49,540 nt of DNA from a virus. The stretch spans positions 1 through 49,540 of IMG/VR virus record IMGVR_UViG_3300025120_012797; one strand, given 5' to 3'. The translations under genes were made by a program, and so were the position numbers. Below, piece after piece: positions 24,431 through 32,539 of the stretch. The notes below the pieces were generated by a model, which did not search any database, was not told where the DNA came from, and saw nothing but the letters and a program-made list of their open reading frames with translations. How positions within the stretch are numbered: position 1 is the stretch's first letter; every line of letters starts with the position of its first letter.

Positions 24431-24828
24431 TGAGAGCCAGCGAGATAATCACAGAGAAGTGTTGGAAGGGCTACACCAAGAAGGGCATGAAGACCATGTT
24501 CGGCAAACGTGTACCCAACTGCGTTAAAAAAGAACATGTTGACTTCTGCGTTAACTGTCACGGTCTTGTACTACACGAATCACTAAACGAAGACTTAAAG
24601 AAGTGGTTTAAAGACAAATGGGTACGAATGGGTCCAGGTGGTAAAATCAGAGGAGCATGTGGTGGCAAGAGCAAGGGTGAAGGTAAACCTAAATGCTTAC
24701 CGGCCAAGAAGGCACACGCACTGGGTAAAAAAGGCAGAGCAAGTGCGGCATCAAGGAAAAGAAGAAAAGATCCAAATCCGGACAGACGTGGTAAAGCAAT
24801 AAACGTCAACACCAAAAAGAAAAAATAA
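24430..24828 (+). CDS. Basic Cys-rich late protein, capsid-targeting-like start
   Basis: A 132-residue very basic protein beginning MRASEIITE, an excellent match to the capsid-targeting pattern with cleavage expected after ITE. Two Cys/Lys modules follow: residues 11-45 (CWKGYTKKGMKTMFG through PNC and a CVNC pair) and 55-132 (KWVRMGPGGKIRGACGGKSKGEG then KCLPAKKAHALGKK and a Lys/Arg tail). The second module resembles a domain of unknown function shared by phages and large DNA viruses. I infer a DNA-binding internal head protein. Confidence 0.7.
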   Translation: MRASEIITEKCWKGYTKKGMKTMFGKRVPNCVKKEHVDFCVNCHGLVLHESLNEDLKKWFKDKWVRMGPGGKIRGACGGKSKGEGKPKCLPAKKAHALGKKGRASAASRKRRKDPNPDRRGKAINVNTKKKK

Positions 24829-24829
24829 T

Positions 24830-24858
24830 TTGCATTCCTTACAATTCTGTTATATACT
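24830..24858 (+). promoter_or_regulatory. Sigma70-like promoter upstream of dsbA-like gene
   Basis: TTGCAT (24830-24835), 17 nt spacer, TATACT (24853-24858); an alternative -10 is TATATA two bases upstream with a TG extension. Unlike most others here it leaves a leader of about 20 nt with a clear AGGAG Shine-Dalgarno sequence (24873-24877) before the ATG at 24884. Confidence 0.65.
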
Positions 24859-24883
24859 TGTTGGATAACAACAGGAGAAACAA

Positions 24884-25141
24884 ATGGCAGTAAGAAACTT
24901 TAATGATGCTGAAAAGCAGAAATTGATTCAAATCATTTCCCAAGGCTCACAGGTACTAGGTGAAGTAGAGGACTTGAAAGGTGGATTGAAGGACACAGTA
25001 AAAGCAATCTCAGAAGAACTAGAATTGAAACCAGCACTTATCAACAAGGCGATATCCGTTGCACACAAAGGCAACTACCAGAACATCGCTGACGAGATGG
25101 ACACGCTGGAAAGCATACTAAACACAGCCGGCAAACTTTAA
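24884..25141 (+). CDS. DsbA-like double-stranded DNA-binding protein (late transcription)
   Basis: An 85-residue helical protein: FNDAEKQKLIQII, LKGGLKDTVKAISEELELKPALINKAI and HKGNYQNIADEMDTLE. Size and pattern match the DsbA-like proteins of marine T4-like phages; T4 DsbA binds late promoters and stimulates late transcription. Its position directly before DNA polymerase and its strong Shine-Dalgarno leader suggest it is made before late genes switch on. That fits the many late-promoter motifs in this window. Identification is by motif recall, not alignment. Confidence 0.7.
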   Translation: MAVRNFNDAEKQKLIQIISQGSQVLGEVEDLKGGLKDTVKAISEELELKPALINKAISVAHKGNYQNIADEMDTLESILNTAGKL

Positions 25142-25425
25142 TGCTAGACCGAGTCAGATCGTTCTGGCTCCACAGTTATAAATCCGATACTACTGCATTC
25201 TACTTTGAACTAGTCAGTTTCGTGTTTACAGTTGCGGCCAGCATGACCCTAGCAATAGAAGCCAGAAATCCTAACATGTTAATAGTGTATCCAGGATTCC
25301 TAGTTGGTGCATTGACACAATGTTATGCATCATACAGAAGAGGTGCGGCATGGGTAATGATTTTGACTTTTTACTTTGCATGTGTTAATATATTTGGATA
25401 CGGCGTAGCCGCAGGATGGTGGTAA
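25141..25425 (+). CDS. Small three-helix membrane protein
   Basis: A 94-residue protein with about three membrane segments: FYFELVSFVFTVAASMTLAI, MLIVYPGFLVGALTQCYA and AAWVMILTFYFACVNIFGYG. Its ATG overlaps the dsbA-like stop by one base, and the polymerase starts one base after its own stop. Similar small membrane proteins of unknown function occur beside gp43 in marine phages; no function can be assigned. Confidence 0.7.
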   Translation: MLDRVRSFWLHSYKSDTTAFYFELVSFVFTVAASMTLAIEARNPNMLIVYPGFLVGALTQCYASYRRGAAWVMILTFYFACVNIFGYGVAAGWW

Positions 25426-25426
25426 G

Positions 25427-28090
25427 ATGAGTTACATAGATGCATTATATAAAAGAGACGAAGACAAGATATACGTTGTAGAACGTGATCCTAAAAAAGG
25501 TCGTGTGTTCGTTGAGTACGATGCAAGGTATGTTTTCTACTACGAGGACGCAAGGGGTAAACACAGATCAATGACTGGCGCACCCTTACAGAGAGTCCAG
25601 TGTGCAACACAGAAAGAATTCATAAAAGAGCAGAGGATCAGATCCAACAAGACACTTTACGAGCATGATATAAATCCTGTGTTCAGATGTCTTGAAGAGA
25701 ACTACTTGGGCAAAGAGACTCCTAAGTTGAACACGATGTTCTTTGATATCGAAGTCGACTTTGATCCTGAGAGGGGTTATTCAACAACAGATGATCCGTT
25801 CATGCCCATAACTGCCATAAGTTGTTACATGAGTTGGACGGACCAACTGGTCACATTCGCAGTACCTCCTAAAACAATCAGCATGGATGATGCAAAAGAA
25901 CTGACCAAGAGATTTGACAACACGATGCTCTTTGAAAAAGAGAAGGACATGCTAGATGCATTTTTAGAATTAGTGCAAGACGCAGACATACTGTCAGGAT
26001 GGAACAGCGAAGGTTATGATATTCCGTACACAGTGGGTAGAATACAGAAAGTATTGAGTTCAGATGACACAAGACGTCTTTGTTTTTGGGGTGAAAAGCC
26101 TAGAAAGAGGGTGTTTGAGAAGTATGGTCGAGAACAGTTGAGTTTTGATCTAGTGGGACGGGTACACCTGGACTTGCTGGAACTATATAGGAAATACACA
26201 TACGAGGAAAGACACAGTTTTAGACTAGATGCGATAGGCGAGCATGAGTTAGACGAGCGGAAAACAATTTACGAAGGTTCACTTGATAACTTGTACAAGA
26301 ACGACTTTGGCCTGTTCATAGAATACAACAGACAGGATACTGCACTGTTGGCCAAACTGGAGAAGAAACTGAAGTTTATAGAACTTGCCAATGAGATAGC
26401 ACACCAAAACACTGTACTACTACAAACAACAATGGGTGCGGTCGCAGTAACAGAACAAGCGATCGTGAACGAGACGCACAGACGTGGCATGATCGTCCCA
26501 GGTAGGAAATACAAGAAAGACGGTGAGGAGAATCAACCGGCGGCAGGAGCCCACGTGGCAACACCACAAAAAGGAATACACGACTGGATAGGATCTGTTG
26601 ACATCAACTCGCTGTATCCTTCCGTAATTAGGGCACTGAACATGGGACCGGAAACAATCATAGGACAAATAAGACCTGTGATAACATCTGCAGAGATAAA
26701 CAGGGCCAAACATGCAAAGAAATCATTCGCGGCGGCATGGGACAGCCAATTTGGCAGTTGGGAATATGTTGCAGTAATGAATCAAGAGAAAGGCACGGAG
26801 ATCATAGTGGACTGGGGAGATGATACTAGCGTCAGGATGTCGGCGGCACAACTGTATGAGTTGGTGTTTGACGGTAACAACAAATGGATGTTGAGTGCGA
26901 ACGGTACAATATTCACATACGAATACGAAGCAATCATTCCAGGACTGTTGAAACGTTGGTATGAGGAGAGACAAGAAATGCAAAGGAAGATGCGTGATTG
27001 TGGAGATAACGAAATCGAAAGAGAGTATTGGGACAAGAGACAGTTGGTCAAAAAGATCAACTTGAACAGTCTGTATGGGGCAATCCTAAACCCTGGGTGC
27101 AGGTTCTTTGACATGAGGATTGGACAAAGTGTAACACTCACAGGAAGATGTATCACGAAACACATGGCCAGTAAGGTCAACGAGGTTGTGACAGGACAGT
27201 ATGACCATAAAGGTGAAAGCATTGTGTACGGAGACACAGATTCCGTTTACTTCTCAGCATTCAAGACACTGCAGAAAGAGATAAAAGAAGGTGTTATATC
27301 ATGGACCAAAGATTCTGTTGTAGCACTTTATGACAAAATAGCAGATGAGGTTAACAGCTCATTCAAATCATTTATGACCAAGGCATTCCATACGCCAAGC
27401 ACACGTGGAGAAGTCATCGCGGCAGGTAGAGAACTTGTTGCATCAAAAGGATTGTTTATCACAAAGAAAAGATATGCTGTACTCTACTATGACAAAGAGG
27501 GTAAACGTGCAGATGTCGAGGGCAAGGATGGCAAGATGAAAGCGATGGGACTAGATCTTAAACGATCAGACACACCTGTATTCGTACAGGACTTCCTGAG
27601 TGAAATACTGTACATGGTGTTGCAAGGAAAAGATGAGAAGGACGTACTAGATAGAATCAGCACATTCAGGGCAGAGTTCAAAGCCATGCCAGGCTGGGAG
27701 AAAGGATCTCCCAAGAGAGCGAACAACATGACCAAGTACACAGCGGCCGAGGAAAAGGCCGGTAGAGCAAATATGCCCGGGCATGTTAGAGCAAGTATGA
27801 ATTGGAACAGGTGCAGAGAAATGTATGGTGACAAATATTCAATGCCTATAACAGATGGTGCAAAAGTTATCGTTTGTAAATTGAAACAGAATCCACTAGG
27901 CTATACAAGTATAGCATATCCTGTGGATGAGATGCGTATACCGGAGTGGTTCAAGGAACTGCCGTTCGACGGTGATTCTATGGAAACTGGAATACTAGAT
28001 CAAAAACTAGATAATTTGATTGGTGTGCTGGATTGGGACGTACAATCGACAGAAACCAGTAACACATTTAATAAACTGTTTGAATTCTAA
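25427..28090 (+). CDS. 43: T4-type family B DNA polymerase
   Basis: Replicative polymerase of 887 residues, close to T4 gp43 (898). Proofreading exonuclease: Exo I FFDIEVDFD (Asp107, Glu109), Exo II SGWNSEGYDIPY, Exo III YNRQDTALL. Polymerase: motif A DINSLYPS (Asp392), motif B KINLNSLYG, motif C YGDTDSVYF (Asp603, Asp605), and the later KKRYA. All catalytic acids are intact. The C-terminus should bind the clamp encoded at 28927. Its TAA stop lies in a CTAAATA motif used by the next gene, while the clamp loader genes that separate 43 and 45 in T4 are not here. If the phage DNA carries 7-deazaguanine, this enzyme need not accept modified dNTPs, because DpdA acts after synthesis. Confidence 0.97.
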   Translation: MSYIDALYKRDEDKIYVVERDPKKGRVFVEYDARYVFYYEDARGKHRSMTGAPLQRVQCATQKEFIKEQRIRSNKTLYEHDINPVFRCLEENYLGKETPKLNTMFFDIEVDFDPERGYSTTDDPFMPITAISCYMSWTDQLVTFAVPPKTISMDDAKELTKRFDNTMLFEKEKDMLDAFLELVQDADILSGWNSEGYDIPYTVGRIQKVLSSDDTRRLCFWGEKPRKRVFEKYGREQLSFDLVGRVHLDLLELYRKYTYEERHSFRLDAIGEHELDERKTIYEGSLDNLYKNDFGLFIEYNRQDTALLAKLEKKLKFIELANEIAHQNTVLLQTTMGAVAVTEQAIVNETHRRGMIVPGRKYKKDGEENQPAAGAHVATPQKGIHDWIGSVDINSLYPSVIRALNMGPETIIGQIRPVITSAEINRAKHAKKSFAAAWDSQFGSWEYVAVMNQEKGTEIIVDWGDDTSVRMSAAQLYELVFDGNNKWMLSANGTIFTYEYEAIIPGLLKRWYEERQEMQRKMRDCGDNEIEREYWDKRQLVKKINLNSLYGAILNPGCRFFDMRIGQSVTLTGRCITKHMASKVNEVVTGQYDHKGESIVYGDTDSVYFSAFKTLQKEIKEGVISWTKDSVVALYDKIADEVNSSFKSFMTKAFHTPSTRGEVIAAGRELVASKGLFITKKRYAVLYYDKEGKRADVEGKDGKMKAMGLDLKRSDTPVFVQDFLSEILYMVLQGKDEKDVLDRISTFRAEFKAMPGWEKGSPKRANNMTKYTAAEEKAGRANMPGHVRASMNWNRCREMYGDKYSMPITDGAKVIVCKLKQNPLGYTSIAYPVDEMRIPEWFKELPFDGDSMETGILDQKLDNLIGVLDWDVQSTETSNTFNKLFEF

Positions 28091-28093
28091 ATA
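28087..28093 (+). promoter_or_regulatory. Late promoter variant CTAAATA
   Basis: CTAAATA ending 5 nt before the ATG at 28099; the polymerase TAA stop (28088-28090) is inside it. No Shine-Dalgarno sequence. Confidence 0.55.
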
Positions 28094-28098
28094 CTGTT

Positions 28099-28896
28099 AT
28101 GTTAAGCATAGAAGAAATTAAATTATTAATTGAAAAACTAGAAAAAGTTAAAAAAGAGGACCTACAGGAGTTGGTAGATTCAAATCTCAAGATCCTAAAG
28201 GATATTGCATTGGCCGTAGACGCCAACAACAGTGAGGTGATCGACAGGATGGACAAGACTCCGGAATGGTTCGCTAGAGATCTAGAGCAAAAAAAACAAA
28301 ATCCTAATGTTGATTCTGCACTCTTAAGGCAGATACGAACCAAAATATTTCAATTTGCAAAGACTAACCTTTACAACAGCCTAGAGATTGGTCCAGGCAA
28401 TGGAATGTTTTCCACGGAGTTCAAGGCATGGAGGACTAATTTCTTCTTAGACATAACACACAAGATTATTCCCCCAATATCAGGAAAGTTCCCTGCTATG
28501 CATAGGAAACATTTGAAATTCTATAAGACCAATAACACAGAATGTTCAAATATACCACAGGGCAGTTGTAATTTTGTATTCAGTTGGGACACATTTGTTT
28601 TCTTCACACAGAAACACATACAACAATATCTTAAAGATATCAAGAGAGTGCTAATACCAGGTGGTTATTGTTTCATACAATATGCAGACTGTCATTATGA
28701 CATGGACCTACATGAAGCAAAACGTGGTTATTGGAACTATAATACCAAGACTGCAATGACACAGATAATCAAAGACGAGGGTTACGAAATAGTAGAGATG
28801 AACCAATTTAGACCTGGCGCCAGTTATGCTATATTCAAGAAATCTGGTAAACAAAATCCAGCAGTGTACAAAGTTTCTGAAATAACACTAGACTAA
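28099..28896 (+). CDS. Class I SAM-dependent methyltransferase
   Basis: A 265-residue protein. An N-terminal coiled coil (residues 1-40) precedes a Rossmann methyltransferase domain: motif I LEIGPGNGMF (about 95-104), an acidic/Trp strand FVFSWDTFVFF, and IKRVLIPGGYCFIQYAD, the usual post-motif strand. The layout fits the type 11/12 methyltransferases acting on small molecules or proteins rather than DNA methylases, which have DPPY-type motifs absent here. It replaces the clamp-loader genes between polymerase and clamp. Substrate unknown. Confidence 0.8.
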   Translation: MLSIEEIKLLIEKLEKVKKEDLQELVDSNLKILKDIALAVDANNSEVIDRMDKTPEWFARDLEQKKQNPNVDSALLRQIRTKIFQFAKTNLYNSLEIGPGNGMFSTEFKAWRTNFFLDITHKIIPPISGKFPAMHRKHLKFYKTNNTECSNIPQGSCNFVFSWDTFVFFTQKHIQQYLKDIKRVLIPGGYCFIQYADCHYDMDLHEAKRGYWNYNTKTAMTQIIKDEGYEIVEMNQFRPGASYAIFKKSGKQNPAVYKVSEITLD

Positions 28897-28917
28897 GACC
28901 TAAATATCCTATACAAT
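28889..28917 (+). promoter_or_regulatory. Sigma70-like promoter of sliding clamp, overlapping CTAAATA
   Basis: TAGACT (28889-28894), 17 nt spacer, TACAAT (28912-28917), 9 nt before the ATG at 28927. The same TAGACT -35 with 17-nt spacing occurs at 44227. CTAAATA (28900-28906) lies inside the spacer, so early and late signals may overlap. Confidence 0.5.
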
Positions 28918-28926
28918 AAGAACATT

Positions 28927-29664
28927 ATGATAGACATCTTAAAAGACATCGTTAAACATACGCATGGACTGGGGTTCTTAGATCTTGTTAAAATTACTGG
29001 CGACGACAAAGAGACGTCAATTGACAGTATGGCAGAAGACAGATCTGTGATCTTACAAGGGTCTTTCCACAAGCCAGAGACAGAAATGTCTGGTACGTTT
29101 GGTATGCCTCAAATGGGTAAGTTAGACATCCACTTGAAGTGTCCAGAGTACAAGGAGAAAGCAAAAATAACTGTGTTGTCCGGTGAGAGAAACGGTGCAA
29201 CCATTCCTACAGGAATCCATTTTGAGAATGAAAAGGGTGACTTCAAGAATGACTACAGATTTATGAATGCTGAGATTATCAATGAGAAACTTAAGACCGT
29301 GAAGTTCAAAGGTGTTACGTGGGACGTTGAGATCGAACCTTCAGTGGCAAGTGTGCAAAGATTCAACTTCCAGGCAACAGCAAACACTGAACACAACTCA
29401 TTCGTTGTGAGAACTGAGGATGGAAACTTGATTTTCACTTTTGGTGATCAAGCATCGCATGGTGGTGAGTTCACGTTTGCAACTGACGTTAAGGGAACAC
29501 TTAACAAAGGTTGGAGTTGGCCCGTAGGACAGGTGCTACAAATACTTAAACTTTCAGACTCGGCAAAGGTCACATTACACTTCTCTAACGAGGGTGCGAT
29601 GCAGGTCTCTGTTGATTCAGGCTTAGGCAAGTATCAATACATCATACCAGCACAGGCGCAATAA
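28927..29664 (+). CDS. 45: T4 gp45-like sliding clamp
   Basis: A 245-residue processivity clamp, close to T4 gp45 (228). The alternating beta strands and helices match gp45, with typical segments FFLDLVKITG-like at the N-terminus, FNFQATAN in the centre and KVTLHFSNEGAMQVSVDSG near the end before a YQYIIPAQ terminus. It would trim as a homotrimer, tether the polymerase, and in T4 also couples replication to late transcription through gp33/gp55. That coupling fits the late-promoter motifs here. The DpdA-like gene begins at its last base (TAATG). Confidence 0.88.
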   Translation: MIDILKDIVKHTHGLGFLDLVKITGDDKETSIDSMAEDRSVILQGSFHKPETEMSGTFGMPQMGKLDIHLKCPEYKEKAKITVLSGERNGATIPTGIHFENEKGDFKNDYRFMNAEIINEKLKTVKFKGVTWDVEIEPSVASVQRFNFQATANTEHNSFVVRTEDGNLIFTFGDQASHGGEFTFATDVKGTLNKGWSWPVGQVLQILKLSDSAKVTLHFSNEGAMQVSVDSGLGKYQYIIPAQAQ

Positions 29665-31112
29665 TGACGACAGAAAATATCAAGCAGGAGCATTTAGGGG
29701 AGTTGAGCAGAGACTTCGCAGTGTTCCTGCCTGCTATTTCAAACTTCTACAACACGTTTATCAGTAAGCAGAGAGTTTCAGAAGGCAAACACATCTCGGA
29801 AGAGAGAATTCCAAATGGTTTTGACAATGGCGTTGAAGGATTAAACTTTATCAATCCAGACAAGGGTATGTTCACTTATCCAACAGCATTGTACTCGGCA
29901 GGGCATGCCTGCTTGGACATGGAGAAGGTTAATGACAGAGATCACATGTTTGTCAACAGAGATAGGAAGTTCAGCACAATAGTCGGCGACTCGGGTGGAT
30001 ATCAGATAGGAAAAGGTGTAATTAAGTTTGACTGGAAAGATTTCGAGGGTAACAAAGCAAACAAAGTGAGATCAGACATACTTAATTGGTTAGAATTAAC
30101 AAGCGATTGGGCAATGACACTAGACGTACCCACATGGGCGGCAGATGATCTTAACTCACCTAAAACAGGATTAACAAGTTTTCAAGACACACTAGACGGA
30201 ACAATATACAATAACAAGTTCTTCCAGAAGAACAGACTAGGACAAACAAAATTATTAAATGTGTTGCAAGGCGACGACTGGAACACGGCACAGATATGGT
30301 ATGATGCTGTCAAAGACTTCGAATTTGAAGGCTGGGCAATGGGCGGTATTAACATGTGCGACATGGAAGTCATGCTAAAAAGATTGATCATAATGAGAGA
30401 TGAGAAGAAACTTGACGGCAAAGATTGGATGCACGTACTAGGAACATCACAAATGGATTGGGGTTGTTATCTTACTCAGGTACAAAGGCAAGTTAGAAAA
30501 CATATAAATCCTAACTTCACAATAAGTTTTGATAGTGCATCTGCATTCTTATCAACTGCCAATGGACTTGTATACACACACAACTCATTTACACCAGACA
30601 GATGGTCATTTGTAATGGACAAGGCTCCAGATGATAAAACATTGAAAGGATCTGATATACAATTTCCATTTGATAGCGGTATTGGACGTAGATTGAAAAT
30701 GAAAGATGTCTGTTGGTATGGTGAGCAGGATATGAATAAGAATGGCAAAATCGGTGCTACTAGTTGGGACAGTTTCAGTTACGTGTTAATGATGGCACAC
30801 AACGTATACAATCAGATCAGAGCAATACAAATAGCAAACGATTTGAACGACATAGAATCAAGGAAACACAGACCAGAAGTGAAACACTGGAGAAAAACAA
30901 AAGCGAGTGACAAGACTGATGAGCCAAGCATTTACGTTCCGAGGAACATACTGTACTTCAACACTTTGGTGGAAGAGGTATTCACTAGTGAGAAACCAAT
31001 GGATGTAATCTCAAACGCATCAAGTTACCTAGCAGATATAAGAGGTAACAGGTGGGCTAGAGCCACAGGCGGTGGGAAAGGAACGAACAATTTCAGTTCA
31101 TTGTTCGAATAA
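29664..31112 (+). CDS. dpdA: DpdA-like 7-deazaguanine DNA transglycosylase (TGT superfamily)
   Basis: A 482-residue TGT-fold protein. GDSGGYQIGKG contains the catalytic nucleophile Asp109 of the (S/G)DSGG(F/Y)Q motif, and GWAMGGI matches the substrate-binding GLAIGG loop of tRNA-guanine transglycosylases. The four-ligand zinc site of bacterial tRNA TGT (CxCxxC...H) is not evident, as expected for DNA-acting DpdA enzymes of phages. DpdA swaps guanine for preQ0 or a relative in DNA and protects phage DNA from restriction. The same genome carries folE, queE, a QueD-like protein and yhhQ within 15 kb. Coupling to the sliding clamp (one-base overlap) suggests action close to the replisome. DNA rather than tRNA as substrate is inferred from family and context. 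Confidence 0.88.
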   Translation: MTTENIKQEHLGELSRDFAVFLPAISNFYNTFISKQRVSEGKHISEERIPNGFDNGVEGLNFINPDKGMFTYPTALYSAGHACLDMEKVNDRDHMFVNRDRKFSTIVGDSGGYQIGKGVIKFDWKDFEGNKANKVRSDILNWLELTSDWAMTLDVPTWAADDLNSPKTGLTSFQDTLDGTIYNNKFFQKNRLGQTKLLNVLQGDDWNTAQIWYDAVKDFEFEGWAMGGINMCDMEVMLKRLIIMRDEKKLDGKDWMHVLGTSQMDWGCYLTQVQRQVRKHINPNFTISFDSASAFLSTANGLVYTHNSFTPDRWSFVMDKAPDDKTLKGSDIQFPFDSGIGRRLKMKDVCWYGEQDMNKNGKIGATSWDSFSYVLMMAHNVYNQIRAIQIANDLNDIESRKHRPEVKHWRKTKASDKTDEPSIYVPRNILYFNTLVEEVFTSEKPMDVISNASSYLADIRGNRWARATGGGKGTNNFSSLFE

Positions 31113-31115
31113 ATA
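31109..31115 (+). promoter_or_regulatory. T4-like late promoter ATAAATA
   Basis: ATAAATA ending 5 nt before the ATG at 31121; the dpdA TAA stop (31110-31112) is inside the motif. No Shine-Dalgarno sequence. Confidence 0.65.
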
Positions 31116-31120
31116 GCAGT

Positions 31121-32311
31121 ATGGCAGACAATTTTTGCATTATGCCATTTGTACACGCCTTTGTTACTCCAACCAAAATAACTCCGTGCTGTGCATATAC
31201 TGGAGAACTGCAGGTCAATTCAAAAGAACAATACTGGCATAGCGAACAATTAAAAAACATAAGACAAAATTTCCTCGACAACAAGCAGGACAGAGGTTGC
31301 TGGGATTGTTGGGATAAAGAAAAAAGAGGCTACAGCAGTCTTAGACAGCACAGCAATCAAATATACGAAAAACACATACAAGAAGTAAAAGAAGGAAAAA
31401 TACATGATACACCTTTTTACCTTGACCTGAGACTGGGTAATCTATGTAACTTAAAATGTAGGATGTGTGTAAGTGAATGGAGTAGTCAGATTGCAGATGA
31501 AATATTGAAAAATCCGGACGAGAATTGGGGCGAGGACAAACCAGATAAAAAATTGATCGAGCTCGACGACGACACATGGGAATCACTGGATAATTGGATT
31601 CCGTATGTGAAGAGGGTTTTTATGACAGGTGGCGAACCCACAATTATTAAACGTAATTTAGATTACATACAGAGAATAATAGAAACAGGCTACAGTAAAA
31701 ATATAGATTTAATCTTTACAACAAATGCAACAAACGTGAACAAGGATTTCTTGAAAGTAGTCAAAGACTTTAACAATGTACATTTCAGTGTATCCATAGA
31801 TGGCACAGGCGATCTAGCAAATTATATAAGGTTTCCATCTAACTGGGAAAAGGTCAAAGAAAATTTATACACTATAGGACAAAACAATGTTGGAATCGCA
31901 TTAAACACAACAGTTCAGTGGTTGAATATGACAAGGCTTGATGAAATGTTCAAATTTGTTGAGGAGTATATTGCCAGTAACCCAAAACAGTTTGCAGGAG
32001 TATGGTTTCAACTTGTACAACATCCTAGATACCTAGATCCAATGTTCGCTCCGAGATTTATGAAAGAGAAAGCAATAGCGGACATAGAGAGTTATCTCAA
32101 AACAAGCACCATATTAAATGACGATAAGTTTAGTAATATTGCACATGGCGAATTTGCTAGATCATTAAAGCAGACCAAGGAGTTTCTAGAAAATAATATT
32201 GATAATACCAAACATGTAGATGAATTTATAATGAGGATGAACACCCTAGATCGTTTGCGATCACAGAAATTGATAGATGTATTACCTGAATTAAAACAAC
32301 TAGGAGAATAA
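31121..32311 (+). CDS. Radical SAM protein with N-terminal Cys module (1 of 3)
   Basis: A 396-residue radical SAM enzyme. The 4Fe-4S motif CNLKCRMC is at residues 109-116 (Cys109, 113, 116), followed by the FMTGGEPT glycine motif. Ahead of it is a SPASM/twitch-like cysteine module: FCIMPF, PCCAY and GCWDCW within the first 70 residues. In most SPASM enzymes this module is C-terminal, so the order here is reversed. Two relatives sit at 34902 and 47078. Substrate unknown; SPASM enzymes modify peptides, sugars or other small molecules. It follows dpdA but shows no QueE-type features, so a direct link to deazapurines is not supported. Confidence 0.85.
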   Translation: MADNFCIMPFVHAFVTPTKITPCCAYTGELQVNSKEQYWHSEQLKNIRQNFLDNKQDRGCWDCWDKEKRGYSSLRQHSNQIYEKHIQEVKEGKIHDTPFYLDLRLGNLCNLKCRMCVSEWSSQIADEILKNPDENWGEDKPDKKLIELDDDTWESLDNWIPYVKRVFMTGGEPTIIKRNLDYIQRIIETGYSKNIDLIFTTNATNVNKDFLKVVKDFNNVHFSVSIDGTGDLANYIRFPSNWEKVKENLYTIGQNNVGIALNTTVQWLNMTRLDEMFKFVEEYIASNPKQFAGVWFQLVQHPRYLDPMFAPRFMKEKAIADIESYLKTSTILNDDKFSNIAHGEFARSLKQTKEFLENNIDNTKHVDEFIMRMNTLDRLRSQKLIDVLPELKQLGE

Positions 32312-32312
32312 T

Positions 32313-32516
32313 ATGAGAATAGCAAAGAGAAGAAGTAAAAAACTCGAGAAACTCGAGGAAGAACACATATATCTCGACAAAAAGGTAAAACAACTTACCA
32401 AAGACAGGCTCAAAGACAGGAGTACCGAGAGTAAGGATATTTTGTCAAGGCTGAAGAGGACCAAACTAATGGTTAAAGATGCCATCGCAAAGGCAAAAGC
32501 CACGTTGACAAGTTGA
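32313..32516 (+). CDS. Small coiled-coil protein, DUF465/YdcH-like
   Basis: A 67-residue Lys-rich helical protein. LEEEHIYLDKKVKQL and SRLKRTKLMVKDAI match the DUF465/YdcH pattern (LxxEHxxLDxxI ... LKxxKLxxKDxI), short helical-hairpin proteins of unknown role. Starts one base after the radical SAM stop with AGGAG upstream. The strong promoter of the next gene begins inside its last codons. Confidence 0.6.
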   Translation: MRIAKRRSKKLEKLEEEHIYLDKKVKQLTKDRLKDRSTESKDILSRLKRTKLMVKDAIAKAKATLTS

Positions 32517-32533
32517 TCAAACAGTAATATAAT
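32505..32533 (+). promoter_or_regulatory. Consensus sigma70 promoter, leaderless output
   Basis: Perfect TTGACA (32505-32510), 17 nt spacer, perfect TATAAT (32528-32533). The ATG at 32540 is 6 nt after the -10, so transcription should start at the A of the start codon. The -35 lies within the preceding gene. No Shine-Dalgarno sequence. Confidence 0.85.
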
Positions 32534-32539
32534 AATAAC

